Part shown: positions 15,127 through 24,619 of the stretch, piece after piece
Layout of the letters: each line of letters begins with the position of its first letter
Numbering within the stretch: position 1 is the first letter of the stretch
NCBI GenBank assembly: GCA_944377425.1
Contig: CALWEX010000017.1
Span: 1 to 35,891 of the forward strand
DNA from: an uncultured Clostridia bacterium
GTDB lineage: Bacteria; Bacillota; Clostridia; Lachnospirales; Anaerotignaceae
DNA: 35,891 nucleotides
Reading direction: 5' to 3'
Translations under genes and position numbers: made by a program
The notes under the pieces: model-generated
The model's database searches: none
What the model saw: the letters and a program-made list of their open reading frames with translations, nothing else
Told to the model about the DNA's origin: nothing

Positions 15127-15795
15127 ATGGAATATAAGTTTGAAGTAAATGCTAATGAGTATCTTCCGTTAAGAGAAGTTGTTTTTAACAATCTGCGGGA
15201 TGCTATATTAAAGGGCCAGCTTAAGCCAGGCGAGAGGCTTTTGGAAAATCATCTGGCTGATAAATTAGGAGTTAGCCGTACACCTGTAAGGGAAGCTTTA
15301 AGAATGTTGGAGCAGGAAAACTTAGTTGAGCTTATACCACGCAGGGGCGCACAGGTACTGGACATAAGTGCAGAGGATATTAAGAATATATTGGAAATAA
15401 GAAAGGCGCTGGAAGTAGTAAGCATACGCCATGCCTGCCAGAAAATGGATGAGGAAAGCCTTAAGGAGCTGAAAGCGTATAACGCGGAGTTTGAAAAATC
15501 TTTTGAAAATGAGGATTATGAAGGCGTAGCTATATCTGACGAGAAATTCCATGATGTTTTATTCCGCTCAGCAGGTAATTTAAAGCTTGTAGCCATTATA
15601 AGCAATATTCAGGCACAAGTATACCGCTACAGAATGGCATACCTTAAAGTTTATGAAACAAAGACAGCCGTTATAAATCACCACAGAAATATAATAGAGG
15701 CTGTTGAAAAGCATGATGAGGCTATGGGTGAGAAGGTTATGGCTGAGCATATAGAGCATCAGACACAGGTTATATTGGAATCACTTAAAAAGTAA
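15127..15795 (+). CDS. GntR family (FadR/FCD subfamily) transcriptional regulator
   Basis: This 222-residue protein has a winged HTH at about 10-75 (LKPGERLLENHLADKLGVSR, then TPVREALRMLEQENLV). The C-terminal all-helical FCD ligand domain at about 85-215 has the metal-binding Asp/His pattern (SDEKFHDVLF, then HHRNIIEAV and MAEHIEHQ). FCD regulators bind small carboxylates. The ligand here is unknown. ATG 15127 follows GAGGAGGAG. It lies 13 bases after ispE and is probably co-transcribed, but no operator could be assigned. Confidence 0.93.
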   Translation: MEYKFEVNANEYLPLREVVFNNLRDAILKGQLKPGERLLENHLADKLGVSRTPVREALRMLEQENLVELIPRRGAQVLDISAEDIKNILEIRKALEVVSIRHACQKMDEESLKELKAYNAEFEKSFENEDYEGVAISDEKFHDVLFRSAGNLKLVAIISNIQAQVYRYRMAYLKVYETKTAVINHHRNIIEAVEKHDEAMGEKVMAEHIEHQTQVILESLKK

Positions 15796-15874
15796 TTTTT
15801 AGTTAAAAAATGCAAATGCTATAAAAATTATAAGGGAAATTACAAAGAAGGTTCTCAAAAGGGAGGCGCGCAGT

Positions 15875-16684
15875 GTGAGTACAAAAAGGAAACCGACGGC
15901 TAATCATAGCATAAGAACCTACGGCGCCGAAAATCGCAAGGCCGCCAGAGAAAAAAAGCAGAGAGAAAAAAAGATAAAAGCTATTACAGCTTTGATTTTG
16001 GTTCTGGCGGTTATTATATTTATTATTTTTCAGGTGTTTTTTGGCAAAAATGCATATAATGTTATGGTAGGGCAGAATGTTGTATGCACCATTGATAAAA
16101 CAAATCTTACATCAGAAGATATTTTAAATACGGCTACAGCGTCTTTAAGCAAAGACCTTAATACTAATGTTAGAATAAAAGACGAAATTACATTGCAGCC
16201 TGTTCATGCGTCGTCTAAGGACATGGTTACAGTTGAGTATGCCGTTACAAAGGTTAAAGAGGCGGCATCTTATGAGGTTGAAGCTGGTATAATTTTAATA
16301 GACAACAAAAAAACAGTTGTTTTGGAAACCAAAAACGAGGCCGAAAACCTGCTGGAGAGCATTAAAGGCAAGTTTGCGCCGGAAAATGCCGATGTTACAA
16401 AGTGCACATTTGAGCAGAATGTATCAACGGTTACGGATTTTGTAGACTCGTCTGAAATACTCTCTTTTGAAGAGGCATACAAAAAACTGACATACACAAC
16501 CGAGCAGGACGATGTATACACTATTGCTCAAGGTGATAGTGTTTGGTCTGTGGCCAATAAGTTCGGTATGACTATAGATGAGCTTAAAAGTCTTAACTCA
16601 ATGACAAGTGATACACTTAAAATAGGGCAGGAAATTAAAGTAAAAAAACAAGTACCGTTTTTAACAGTTAAATACAACCCTTAA
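15875..16684 (+). CDS. Membrane-anchored LysM protein, possibly a C-terminally shortened G5/M23-type wall protein
   Basis: This is a 269-residue protein with a basic cytoplasmic tail (1-35), one membrane segment at about 36-55 (ITALILVLAVIIFIIFQVFF), and an extracytoplasmic domain. A LysM peptidoglycan-binding domain lies at about 215-259 (YTIAQGDSVWSVANKFGMTI). Clostridial proteins with this layout usually continue after LysM with a G5 domain and an M23 endopeptidase. Here the sequence stops a few residues after LysM (VPFLTVKYNP). It is therefore a non-catalytic wall-binding protein, or a shortened relative of such a peptidase. GTG 15875 has GGGAGG eight bases upstream. It precedes walR by 18 bases, so it probably belongs to the walRK transcript. 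Confidence 0.85.
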   Translation: MSTKRKPTANHSIRTYGAENRKAAREKKQREKKIKAITALILVLAVIIFIIFQVFFGKNAYNVMVGQNVVCTIDKTNLTSEDILNTATASLSKDLNTNVRIKDEITLQPVHASSKDMVTVEYAVTKVKEAASYEVEAGIILIDNKKTVVLETKNEAENLLESIKGKFAPENADVTKCTFEQNVSTVTDFVDSSEILSFEEAYKKLTYTTEQDDVYTIAQGDSVWSVANKFGMTIDELKSLNSMTSDTLKIGQEIKVKKQVPFLTVKYNP

Positions 16685-16702
16685 TAGCGGAGGTGTTTTT
16701 AT

Positions 16703-17404
16703 ATGAACAGCAGGATACTTGTAGTTGATGATGAAAAAAACATTGTTGATATTATAAAATACAACTTAAAAAAAGAAGGCTATGACGTTATAACGGCAGG
16801 TGACGGAGAAGAAGCTATTAAGCTTAATGAGGAATATGAGCCTGACTTAATACTTCTTGACTTAATGATGCCTAAGCTTGATGGCTATGCTGCATGCCGT
16901 AAAATACGCGAAAAATACGATACGCCTATTATTATGCTTACAGCAAGGGCTGAAGAGGTTGACAAGGTTTTAGGTCTTGAGCTTGGCGCTGATGACTATG
17001 TTACAAAGCCTTTTGGCACAAGAGAGCTTATGGCAAGGGTTAAGGCAAACCTTAGGCGCCGTGCTGTAAATGACGAGGAGGGCGCAGATAAGGCAAAAAG
17101 CAAGGATGATATATCATTTGGCGGTCTTACAATTAACATGAAGCTTTTTGAAGTAAAGAAAAATGGTAAAACAATAGACCTTACGTTAAGGGAATACGAG
17201 CTTTTGAAATTTTTAGCTTCACAGAAAACTCAGGTATTTTCAAGAGAAACTTTGCTTGAGAAAGTATGGGGTTACGAGTATTTTGGCGATGTGCGTACGG
17301 TAGATGTTACTGTAAGGCGCTTAAGAGAGAAAATTGAGGACGATCCGGGAAAACCTGTGTATATACTTACTAAGCGCGGTGTAGGTTACTATTTCGGCGC
17401 TTAA
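16703..17404 (+). CDS. walR: Response regulator WalR (YycF)
   Basis: This 233-residue OmpR/PhoB-class regulator has a receiver domain with the acidic pair Asp9-Asp10, the phospho-acceptor Asp53 (LILLDLMMP) and the Lys near 103 (YVTKPF). It is followed by a winged-helix DNA-binding domain at about 130-230. WalR controls wall hydrolases and other envelope genes and is usually essential in Firmicutes. Assignment to WalR rather than PhoP rests on the neighbouring walK, yycH, yycI and walJ. A site fitting its binding consensus lies at 19282-19298 in this window. It overlaps none of its neighbours and is 15 bases from walK. Confidence 0.94.
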   Translation: MNSRILVVDDEKNIVDIIKYNLKKEGYDVITAGDGEEAIKLNEEYEPDLILLDLMMPKLDGYAACRKIREKYDTPIIMLTARAEEVDKVLGLELGADDYVTKPFGTRELMARVKANLRRRAVNDEEGADKAKSKDDISFGGLTINMKLFEVKKNGKTIDLTLREYELLKFLASQKTQVFSRETLLEKVWGYEYFGDVRTVDVTVRRLREKIEDDPGKPVYILTKRGVGYYFGA

Positions 17405-17419
17405 GCCGGGGGTTATGAT

Positions 17420-19207
17420 ATGATGAAAAGCATTAAGGCCAAGCTTATAGCCATGTATCTTGGCCTTGTAATGATTGTAATGATTGTATGCGGAAGCTTT
17501 ATACTTATAAGCTTACAGGACATTGAGTTAAAGCGCGCTGAGGAGCAGATGCGGCTGTATACCGAAAAGATAAAAGAACAGGTAGTTCTTACATGTGAGG
17601 AAACAGGCTTTCAAGATGGGCTTATACAGTTTACCCAAAACGGTTCAAGCTCAAGTCAGCTTCAAGGCAATATTATAAATACTGACGGAAAAACAATAGC
17701 CTCTACTGTAGGGGCTAAAGGCGTTCAGGAGGAGTATAAAAACTCTGTGATAATAAGCGCACTTTCCGGCACAGCATCTTTTTCCAAAAAAAATGCCATA
17801 ACCGAAAATGGCGATATATATATAGAATACGCCGAGCCTGTGCTTATAAGTGGTGTTGTTAAGTATGTAATATTTACAAGAATGGACGCATCCAGCATAT
17901 ACGAGAGCATTGACCAAACAAGGCGCACACTTGTGTTATCTGTTGCTATAGCATTTGTTATGGCGGGCATTATGGGGTATTTTTTCGCCAACACAATTAC
18001 AGGACCTATACTTACACTTACAACAAAGGCTAAAGAATTGGCTAAAGGCAAGCTTGACCAGACGGTTAGAGTTAATTCCGACGATGAAATAGGCCAGCTT
18101 TCTGAAAGCTTTAATTTTATGGCTATGGAGCTTAGCAATACATTAAGCGAAATGGGCAAAGAAAAGAATAAGCTGGAAATAATACTCCATAACATGACAG
18201 ACGGTGTTATTTCATTTGACAAATCCGGAGAGCTGACTCACTTTAACAGTGCGGCTATGGAGCTTTTAGGTGTTGATAAGCTTGAAAACAACTTGCAAAG
18301 TTTTATAAACCATTACGACATTACAAGTGGTGTGTATATTGATATGGTAGATACCAAAACTACCAAAAAAATAAATTTCTGGGTTGGGGAAAAATACATT
18401 AACGCTACATTTTCGCCGTATTTAAGCGAAAAAGACATATTTGCCGGTGTGGTAGTTGTTCTTCAGGATAACACCGAAATGAAGCGTCTTGACGACATGC
18501 GAAAAGAATTTGTGGCTAATGTTTCCCATGAGCTGAGAACACCTCTTACAACGGTTAAAAGCTATGCAGAAACACTTCTTGACGGTGCCCTTGATGACAG
18601 GGAAACGGCAGAGGAATTTTTGGGCATTATAAACAACGAAGCGGACAGGATGTCTTTCCTTGTGCGTGACCTTTTACAGCTTTCACGCTTTGACAATAAC
18701 CAGATTGAGCTTAGCTTAAGCCGTATTAATGTAGACAGCTTTATAGCTGAAAATGTTAAGGCTAGCCGAATATTGGCTGAAAATAAAAAGCAGAACTTAA
18801 TATTTACGCCTTTAGGCAGAGATGTATTTATATCCGCCGACAGAGGAAGAATTACCCAAGTTATAAATAACGTAATAACAAACGCCATTAAATACAGCCC
18901 CGAAGGCAGTACTGTAAATGTATGGGCCGAGGAAGAAAAAGACAGTGTAAAAATAATGGTTGAGGATAACGGTATAGGTATATCCAAAAACGATTTGCCA
19001 AGAATATTTGAAAGGTTTTATAGGGTTGATAAGGCCAGAAGCCGTGCTATGGGCGGCACTGGTTTGGGTCTTGCTATTGCCAAAGAGATTATGGAGCGCC
19101 ATGGCGGCAGCATAAATGTTGAAAGTGAAATACTTAAAGGAACTAAAATGACACTGTGTTTCCTTAAAAATCCAGAAAAAAGCAGCAGTAATATAAAAAG
19201 TGTTTGA
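17420..19207 (+). CDS. walK: Sensor histidine kinase WalK (YycG)
   Basis: This 595-residue kinase has two membrane segments (about 9-31 and 171-191) that enclose a ~140-residue extracytoplasmic sensor domain. A HAMP domain (about 192-245) follows, then a PAS domain (about 250-350), HisKA with His370 (FVANVSHELRTPLTT) and a HATPase domain (VEDNGIGIS, GGTGLGLAIAKEI). This is the WalK architecture. It phosphorylates WalR according to wall-synthesis status. Start codons at 17420 and 17423 are adjacent and cannot be separated. The inhibitory partners YycH and YycI are in the next transcription unit. Confidence 0.95.
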   Translation: MMKSIKAKLIAMYLGLVMIVMIVCGSFILISLQDIELKRAEEQMRLYTEKIKEQVVLTCEETGFQDGLIQFTQNGSSSSQLQGNIINTDGKTIASTVGAKGVQEEYKNSVIISALSGTASFSKKNAITENGDIYIEYAEPVLISGVVKYVIFTRMDASSIYESIDQTRRTLVLSVAIAFVMAGIMGYFFANTITGPILTLTTKAKELAKGKLDQTVRVNSDDEIGQLSESFNFMAMELSNTLSEMGKEKNKLEIILHNMTDGVISFDKSGELTHFNSAAMELLGVDKLENNLQSFINHYDITSGVYIDMVDTKTTKKINFWVGEKYINATFSPYLSEKDIFAGVVVVLQDNTEMKRLDDMRKEFVANVSHELRTPLTTVKSYAETLLDGALDDRETAEEFLGIINNEADRMSFLVRDLLQLSRFDNNQIELSLSRINVDSFIAENVKASRILAENKKQNLIFTPLGRDVFISADRGRITQVINNVITNAIKYSPEGSTVNVWAEEEKDSVKIMVEDNGIGISKNDLPRIFERFYRVDKARSRAMGGTGLGLAIAKEIMERHGGSINVESEILKGTKMTLCFLKNPEKSSSNIKSV

Positions 19208-19281
19208 TTTATGGCAGTTTATGCTCTAAAAGCGGGTATTTTGAATTAGTGGGATATACTGTAATTTAAAAGTAACTGCCA

Positions 19282-19314
19282 TGTAACAAAAATGTAATAT
19301 ATATAGTGTATAAT
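19282..19314 (+). promoter_or_regulatory. WalR box and promoter for the secreted protein-yycH-yycI operon
   Basis: TGTAAC at 19282-19287 and TGTAAT at 19293-19298, five bases apart, match exactly the WalR consensus of two TGTWAH hexamers with a 5-base spacer. A -10 TATAAT lies at 19309-19314 with no good -35. The box thus covers the -35 region, the usual place for an activator. The 299-base gap between walK and the next gene holds nothing else that I could identify. Confidence 0.75.
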
Positions 19315-19506
19315 ACTTTTTGTAAGCGATAATATATAGTTATATTTATTTGTAACTGTATTTTCAACTGTATTTTTTAACTTACACTCTAACTTATATT
19401 ACTAACTTTTTCAAACTTTTTGGTTTTGGCTGGAACATGAAATTTAATATACAGCCAATAATAAAAGTTTGGGCCGAAGGCAAATTTTATTTGGAGGTGC
19501 ATGGCA

Positions 19507-19923
19507 GTGAAAAAAATCCTGTTTGTTTTTATGCTTTGTTTTTCCGCTTTATTAGCTTGTCCGGCTGCCTATGCAAAGGAAGCCGATACAGACGCTTTTG
19601 AGATTACAAGCGGACTTGATTTTAGTAAAGATACAGTATCTACATTCGACAATTCCAAAACTATTTCTGGTACAGCCGAAAAGGATACTGAGATTAAAAT
19701 AGAAGTATACTCAGTTGATTCAGAAGATATGACATTAACAAACGATTATGACCTTACTGTGGGAGTTTCAGGTATATTCTCGCAGATTATAGACTTAAGT
19801 TTGGGCGAAAATTTTATTGTTGTTTCATCCGGTGATTCAGACGAAAGCAAAGCCGAAATTACAGTAAACCGTAAAACGGAGGCTGTTAAAAGGGCTTTGG
19901 AAAATGGTGTATATCTTCCGTAA
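19507..19923 (+). CDS. Small secreted protein of unknown function in the WalR-controlled operon
   Basis: This is a 138-residue exported protein with a signal peptide (MKKILFVFMLCFSALLACPA, cleavage probably after AYA). The mature part is acidic and beta-strand-rich, with an Ig/Big-like pattern (KTISGTAEKDTEIKIEVYSV and SLGENFIVVSS). I recognise no named family. GTG 19507 is nine bases from GGAGG and is preferred to ATG 19501, only three bases from it. It is the first gene after the WalR box and precedes yycH by 31 bases, so its abundance is probably tied to wall stress. Confidence 0.75.
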   Translation: MKKILFVFMLCFSALLACPAAYAKEADTDAFEITSGLDFSKDTVSTFDNSKTISGTAEKDTEIKIEVYSVDSEDMTLTNDYDLTVGVSGIFSQIIDLSLGENFIVVSSGDSDESKAEITVNRKTEAVKRALENGVYLP

Positions 19924-19954
19924 AAATGAAAAATAAAGTATATGGTGATTAAGT

Positions 19955-21352
19955 ATGGCAGGCAAAAAAAACAGTATGTTTAAAAATATATTTGTTATAG
20001 TGCTTTTTGTCTGTGCTGTTATTCAAACAGGTATGTTATGGCTTGACGGTAGCTCGAGCCATAACTTTTTTTATTATTTGTTTGAACGGCAGTTTGCAGA
20101 AAGCGGCTCAAATGGGCCTGTTGAGTCTATTGCGCCTAAAGACACAGCTGTGGGAAACGGCAGCAATATATTTAAACTGCTCTATGGTACTGATGAAGGC
20201 ATTGACAAGGCTGTAAGTTCTGTTATAAAAAATGCCGTTTCAGATTCTGATGTTCAGGTGGTAACGGATTTTTTGTGGCAGGAATGTCTTAACACTAAGT
20301 GCGCAGTATATGAGTTTGGCATTACAGTGCCTTTTAATGAGTACTTTAATGGTATAGGTGTTTCGGAAAAAAAGGCTCCTGATAATATGAGCGGCTTTAC
20401 AAGCATAGTGGCTGTGCCTTTTGATGATGATAATAAAAACAGTCTTATTTATTTTATAGATACTTCTTCATCATCTAATGAGGCTGTACTGTATACAGCT
20501 GATGTTTCGCCTGAGCTGTCAAATGAGATAGATAAATTACTTAATGATTCATCCAACAAGTTAAGCTGCATATCAACGGCTGTAAGTGGGTTTAATATAT
20601 TTAAAAATAATGTTTTTGTACCGCAGTTTTCCGCTGATAAAAGCGGGTTTTACAGCATTAAGGAAAGTCCATGTATTGATTTATCTGCTGATGTTACTAT
20701 GGAATATATGGAATCCGTTACAGACCAGTATTTTAACGGATATACAAATAAAACGGTTTCTTTTGAGCCATCTGGTGTTTATACCATTGCGGACACAACT
20801 AATGTTGTTAAGTGTTACCCTTATAATGTGTTGGAATACTTCAGCTATAATGCCGAAAATACTGACCAGCAGCAAAGTTTATCTTCGGCGTATTATGTAT
20901 GCAGAGAATTTCTTAATAAGGATACATCTATTAAAACTGATTATTATTTATCGGATGTGCGCATTACTGGCGAAGGAGTTTTATTCTGTTTTGATTACTG
21001 TGTATCAGGCATGCCAGTTGTTATAGGCGGGGATATAAGAAATAAATATGGAATAGAACATGCAATGGAAGTTCTTGTTTCTGGAAACAATGTAAGAAAG
21101 TTTAAAAAATATAATTCAAATTTTGCTGAAGACCGTAATTTTGACGAGAATATATATATTGATTTTCTTACGGCTGTTAATTACTCCATGGTTTTAAAAG
21201 GCGGCGACAACAACCAGATTGACGGCATTGTATTTGGTTATTATTTAAACGGCGAAACTGATGAAAATTTAAGCGGTATATGCTGGTTTGTTAATATTGA
21301 TTCCACTGTTTATATAATAGACACTGAGGACGGAAGCCTAAGAATTAAGTAG
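19955..21352 (+). CDS. yycH: YycH-like regulator of the WalRK system
   Basis: This 465-residue protein has one N-terminal membrane anchor (about 10-28, IFVIVLFVCAVIQTGMLWL) and a large extracytoplasmic part. The gene order YycH then YycI next to walRK, and the TM plus WLDGSS start, are typical of YycH. In other Firmicutes YycH and YycI form a membrane complex with WalK and restrain or tune it. Sequence conservation is low, so the call leans on context. It lies 18 bases before yycI. Confidence 0.82.
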   Translation: MAGKKNSMFKNIFVIVLFVCAVIQTGMLWLDGSSSHNFFYYLFERQFAESGSNGPVESIAPKDTAVGNGSNIFKLLYGTDEGIDKAVSSVIKNAVSDSDVQVVTDFLWQECLNTKCAVYEFGITVPFNEYFNGIGVSEKKAPDNMSGFTSIVAVPFDDDNKNSLIYFIDTSSSSNEAVLYTADVSPELSNEIDKLLNDSSNKLSCISTAVSGFNIFKNNVFVPQFSADKSGFYSIKESPCIDLSADVTMEYMESVTDQYFNGYTNKTVSFEPSGVYTIADTTNVVKCYPYNVLEYFSYNAENTDQQQSLSSAYYVCREFLNKDTSIKTDYYLSDVRITGEGVLFCFDYCVSGMPVVIGGDIRNKYGIEHAMEVLVSGNNVRKFKKYNSNFAEDRNFDENIYIDFLTAVNYSMVLKGGDNNQIDGIVFGYYLNGETDENLSGICWFVNIDSTVYIIDTEDGSLRIK

Positions 21353-21370
21353 TGCCTATGGAGGTTAGCT

Positions 21371-22270
21371 ATGGATTGGAACAGAGTTAAAAGCATATTT
21401 ATATATATACTTATAGCAATAAATATAGGCCTGTTTGCACTTAATTACAAAGAAGGCCAGAAATATACTTTAACAAGTGAGCAGGAAAGAGCTGTTTATG
21501 AGCTTTTAAGCAATAACAACATAGGCATATATACTGACCTTATAAAAAAATTCAACCCTATGCGGCAGTTAGCCGTTACAACACCTGTTTTTGACAACGA
21601 CAGTATACGCGGTACATTCTTTGACCAAGATGAAGAAATTAAAATTACAGTTGATTTTGACCAGACGGTTTTTAAAAGTGAGAGTAAAACAGTTACTTTA
21701 TATGGAAATATATTGGTATTTGACTGTCCTAATGGTACTGGAAAGCTTGAAAATTTTACTAAAAAAGAAGCCGCCGAGTATGCCGAAAGCTTTATTGATA
21801 ATTTAACTTTTGACAGTAAAAACAATATTAAACTGGAGAAAGTATCTGAATACGAAAAGGGGTATATGGTATACTTTAACGAGCTTTACGGCAAAAACAG
21901 TGTGTTTTGCAGCTCAAGAGAGGTTTATGTTACAGAAAACGGCATTATATCAATGCGTGCTGAGTTTTACAATATTGAGGGATATATAGGTGAAAAGCGT
22001 CAAATCTGTTCCTGTGATGAAGCTTTGCTTACAGTGCTTTATGCCATAAAAAACAGTAATAATGAAATGCCTACAGGGGCATATATAGAAAAAATAGAAT
22101 TGGGGTACGACCTTCAGGTGCAAAGCGATATTTCACAAGTTAATACTTTAAAGCTTGTGCCGTGTTACAGGGTTTTTATTTCGGGGTTTGAAAAGCCATT
22201 TATAATAGACGCTTATACTAATACACTTACTGAGATAAAAGACAGTACTTTTATTCAGGATGAAGAGTAA
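21371..22270 (+). CDS. yycI: YycI-like regulator of the WalRK system
   Basis: This 299-residue protein starts with MDWNRVKSIFIYILIAINIG, the family's hallmark N-terminus, whose hydrophobic part forms a membrane anchor at about 7-25. The rest lies outside the cell. It partners YycH in control of WalK. GGAGG lies before the ATG. The gene closes the operon at a clear terminator. Confidence 0.88.
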   Translation: MDWNRVKSIFIYILIAINIGLFALNYKEGQKYTLTSEQERAVYELLSNNNIGIYTDLIKKFNPMRQLAVTTPVFDNDSIRGTFFDQDEEIKITVDFDQTVFKSESKTVTLYGNILVFDCPNGTGKLENFTKKEAAEYAESFIDNLTFDSKNNIKLEKVSEYEKGYMVYFNELYGKNSVFCSSREVYVTENGIISMRAEFYNIEGYIGEKRQICSCDEALLTVLYAIKNSNNEMPTGAYIEKIELGYDLQVQSDISQVNTLKLVPCYRVFISGFEKPFIIDAYTNTLTEIKDSTFIQDEE

Positions 22271-22290
22271 AACGAAAATAGTTCAGTTTA

Positions 22291-22321
22291 AAAAGCCAGT
22301 TAAAAAAAGCTGGCTTTTTTT
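22291..22321 (+). terminator. Terminator after yycI
   Basis: AAAAGCCAG at 22291-22299 pairs with CTGGCTTTT at 22310-22318 and is followed by more T. Confidence 0.92.
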
Positions 22322-22418
22322 GGTGTTATATTTAGTTATATTTGGGTATTGAAAAATTTATTGTAACAGGTTATTATTGTTCATTATGCTTTAGAGTTTT
22401 GTCGGGCATTAAAAATAC

Positions 22419-22447
22419 TTTTCACAAAAGACATAACGTGCTATAAT
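22419..22447 (+). promoter_or_regulatory. Promoter for murA
   Basis: TATAAT at 22442-22447 has TTTTCA at 22419-22424, 17 bases away. A TG dinucleotide precedes the -10 closely, as in extended -10 promoters. It lies about 80 bases before the murA start. Confidence 0.6.
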
Positions 22448-22526
22448 TATTATAACTATGTAAACTATACGGCATTGCCGTTTTGATATTATATTTGGAT
22501 TAATTTGGAGAGGTTTGAATAAAGAT

Positions 22527-23786
22527 ATGGACAGGCTCGTAGTAAAAGGAAAGAAAAGACTTTCGGGCAGCGTAGTAATTAGTGGGGCTAAAAATGCCGC
22601 TGTTGCCGTTATACCGGCAGCTATAATGGCAGACGGTATATGTGTTATTGATAACCTTCCTTATATTGAGGATGTAAGATGCCTTTATACAACATTAAAC
22701 AAAATAGGCATCAAGTGCACATACGAAGACAAACATACACTAAAAATAGACAGCGTTAATGATATATGCACTAAGGTTACATTTGACGAAGTGCGTAAAA
22801 TGCGTGCCTCTTATTACCTTTTAGGCGCGCTTTTGGCAAGGTTTAAAAAAGCGGAAGTTGCTATGCCGGGAGGATGTAATTTCGGTACAAGGCCTATAGA
22901 TTTGCATTTAAAAGGATTTAGGGCATTAGGTGCTGAGGTTGAGGTAAATGGCGAGATTGTATGTGTTAAAGCCGAAAAGCTTAAAGGTGCCAGTATATAT
23001 ATGGATACTGTAAGTGTTGGGGCTACAATTAACATAATGCTTGCCGCTACTATGGCAGAAGGTATAACTACCATAGAAAACGCAGCTAAAGAGCCACATA
23101 TTGTTGATGTAGCTAACTTCCTTAACATGATGGGTGCTAAAATTAAAGGCGCCGGAACAGATGTTATAAAAATAGTAGGTGTAGAGCACCTTCATGGCGC
23201 AGAATACACAATTATACCAGACCAGATTGAAGCCGGAACTTATATGATAGCGGCAGCTATTACAAAAGGCTGTGTTAAAGTACAGAATATTATTCCTACA
23301 CATATGGACTCTTTAAGCGCCAAGCTGATAGAAATAGGAATAAATATAGAAGAAGGCGACGATTACATAACTGTAGATGCAACAGATGTTGATTTTAAAG
23401 CTACAAGCATACGTACAATGGCTTATCCTGGGTTCCCTACTGACTTACAGCCGCAGATGGCTGCACTTTTAAGCGTATGTGAGGGAACAAGCATGATAAC
23501 TGAAAATGTTTGGGAAAAACGTTATCAGTACATAGACGAATTAAAGAAATTAGGTGCTAAAATAACGGTGGAAGGCCGTGTGGCTATTATAGAAGGCGTT
23601 AAAGAGCTTTCTGGTGCCAATGTTGAGGCTACGGACTTAAGAGCAGGCGCGGCTATGATTATAGCTGCTTTAAACGCGCGTGGTGAAACTGTTATAGGCG
23701 AGGTAAAATATATCGACAGAGGTTACGAGGAAGTTGAAAACAAGTTTTTGGCTTTAGGCGCCGATATACGCAGAGTCTCTGTTTGA
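22527..23786 (+). CDS. murA: UDP-N-acetylglucosamine 1-carboxyvinyltransferase (MurA)
   Basis: This 419-residue enzyme transfers enolpyruvate from PEP to UDP-GlcNAc, the first committed step of peptidoglycan synthesis. Lys22 (SGAKNAA) and the catalytic Cys117 (MPGGCNFGTRPIDLHLKG) are present, so fosfomycin sensitivity of the usual kind is expected. The C-terminal YIDRGYEEVENKFLALGADI is typical. The start at ATG 22527 follows GGAGAGG by 13 bases; a TTG at 22515 would lie inside that site. It sits between yycI and walJ, interrupting the usual wal gene order. walJ follows after 17 bases. Confidence 0.96.
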   Translation: MDRLVVKGKKRLSGSVVISGAKNAAVAVIPAAIMADGICVIDNLPYIEDVRCLYTTLNKIGIKCTYEDKHTLKIDSVNDICTKVTFDEVRKMRASYYLLGALLARFKKAEVAMPGGCNFGTRPIDLHLKGFRALGAEVEVNGEIVCVKAEKLKGASIYMDTVSVGATINIMLAATMAEGITTIENAAKEPHIVDVANFLNMMGAKIKGAGTDVIKIVGVEHLHGAEYTIIPDQIEAGTYMIAAAITKGCVKVQNIIPTHMDSLSAKLIEIGINIEEGDDYITVDATDVDFKATSIRTMAYPGFPTDLQPQMAALLSVCEGTSMITENVWEKRYQYIDELKKLGAKITVEGRVAIIEGVKELSGANVEATDLRAGAAMIIAALNARGETVIGEVKYIDRGYEEVENKFLALGADIRRVSV

Positions 23787-23803
23787 TACGGAGGTAATAT
23801 TAA

Positions 23804-24601
23804 ATGACTAAATTTTGCCCTCTTGTAAGCGGAAGCAGCGGCAACAGTATATTTATTAAAAGCGAAGGTACTAATATACTTATAGACGCTGGAGTAAGCG
23901 GCAAAAAAATACAGGACTGTCTTAAAAGTATAGGCGAGGATTGTTCACAGCTGGACGCTATATTTATAACCCATGAGCATACTGACCACATAAAGGCAGT
24001 TGGTATACTTTCAAGAAGGTTTGATATACCGCTTTATGCAACTGAGGGTACTTGGGGCGCTATGGAAGGCCTTATAGGCAATATTGACAGAAAAAACAGA
24101 AAAATTATATACAGCGGTGAAAAAACACAGCTTAACGATATGGTACTTAAGCCTTTTTCGATACCGCATGACGCTGCTGAGCCAGTGGGATACAGTGTTT
24201 TTTCTGAAGGTGTTAAAATGACTGTGGCTACAGATATAGGCCATGTTGATGATGTGGTTAAAGAGGCTGTTGCCGACAGTGATGTGCTTTTGCTGGAATC
24301 AAACCACGATATAGAAATGCTTAAAAGAGGGCCATATCCTTACAGCCTTAAGCAGAGGATACTTGGTCTTTATGGACATATGGCAAACAACAGCGCTGGA
24401 AGCCTTATAGGTGAGGTGTTTTCAGGACGAATGAAAAATATATTTTTAGGACACTTAAGTGCCGAAAATAATACTCCGGATTTAGCATACTCAACTGTAA
24501 CTGAAATACTTAAAAAAAGCGGTATTTCAGCAGGAAAAGACGTAAACATAACCCTTGCCCAAAGGCACTGCCCAAGCGGTATTGTTACATTTGGTATTTA
24601 A
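23804..24601 (+). CDS. walJ: Metallo-beta-lactamase fold hydrolase WalJ (YycJ)
   Basis: This 265-residue protein has the N-terminal SGSSGNSIFI, the metal motif HEHTDH and a second His cluster (GHLSAENNTPDLA), characteristic of YycJ. It is a metal-dependent phosphodiesterase or nuclease-type enzyme, conserved beside walRK and implicated in DNA replication and division coordination. It has good spacing to murA and rlmH, so it is co-transcribed. Length is normal. Confidence 0.93.
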   Translation: MTKFCPLVSGSSGNSIFIKSEGTNILIDAGVSGKKIQDCLKSIGEDCSQLDAIFITHEHTDHIKAVGILSRRFDIPLYATEGTWGAMEGLIGNIDRKNRKIIYSGEKTQLNDMVLKPFSIPHDAAEPVGYSVFSEGVKMTVATDIGHVDDVVKEAVADSDVLLLESNHDIEMLKRGPYPYSLKQRILGLYGHMANNSAGSLIGEVFSGRMKNIFLGHLSAENNTPDLAYSTVTEILKKSGISAGKDVNITLAQRHCPSGIVTFGI

Positions 24602-24619
24602 AATGGCAGGTATTAAAAC

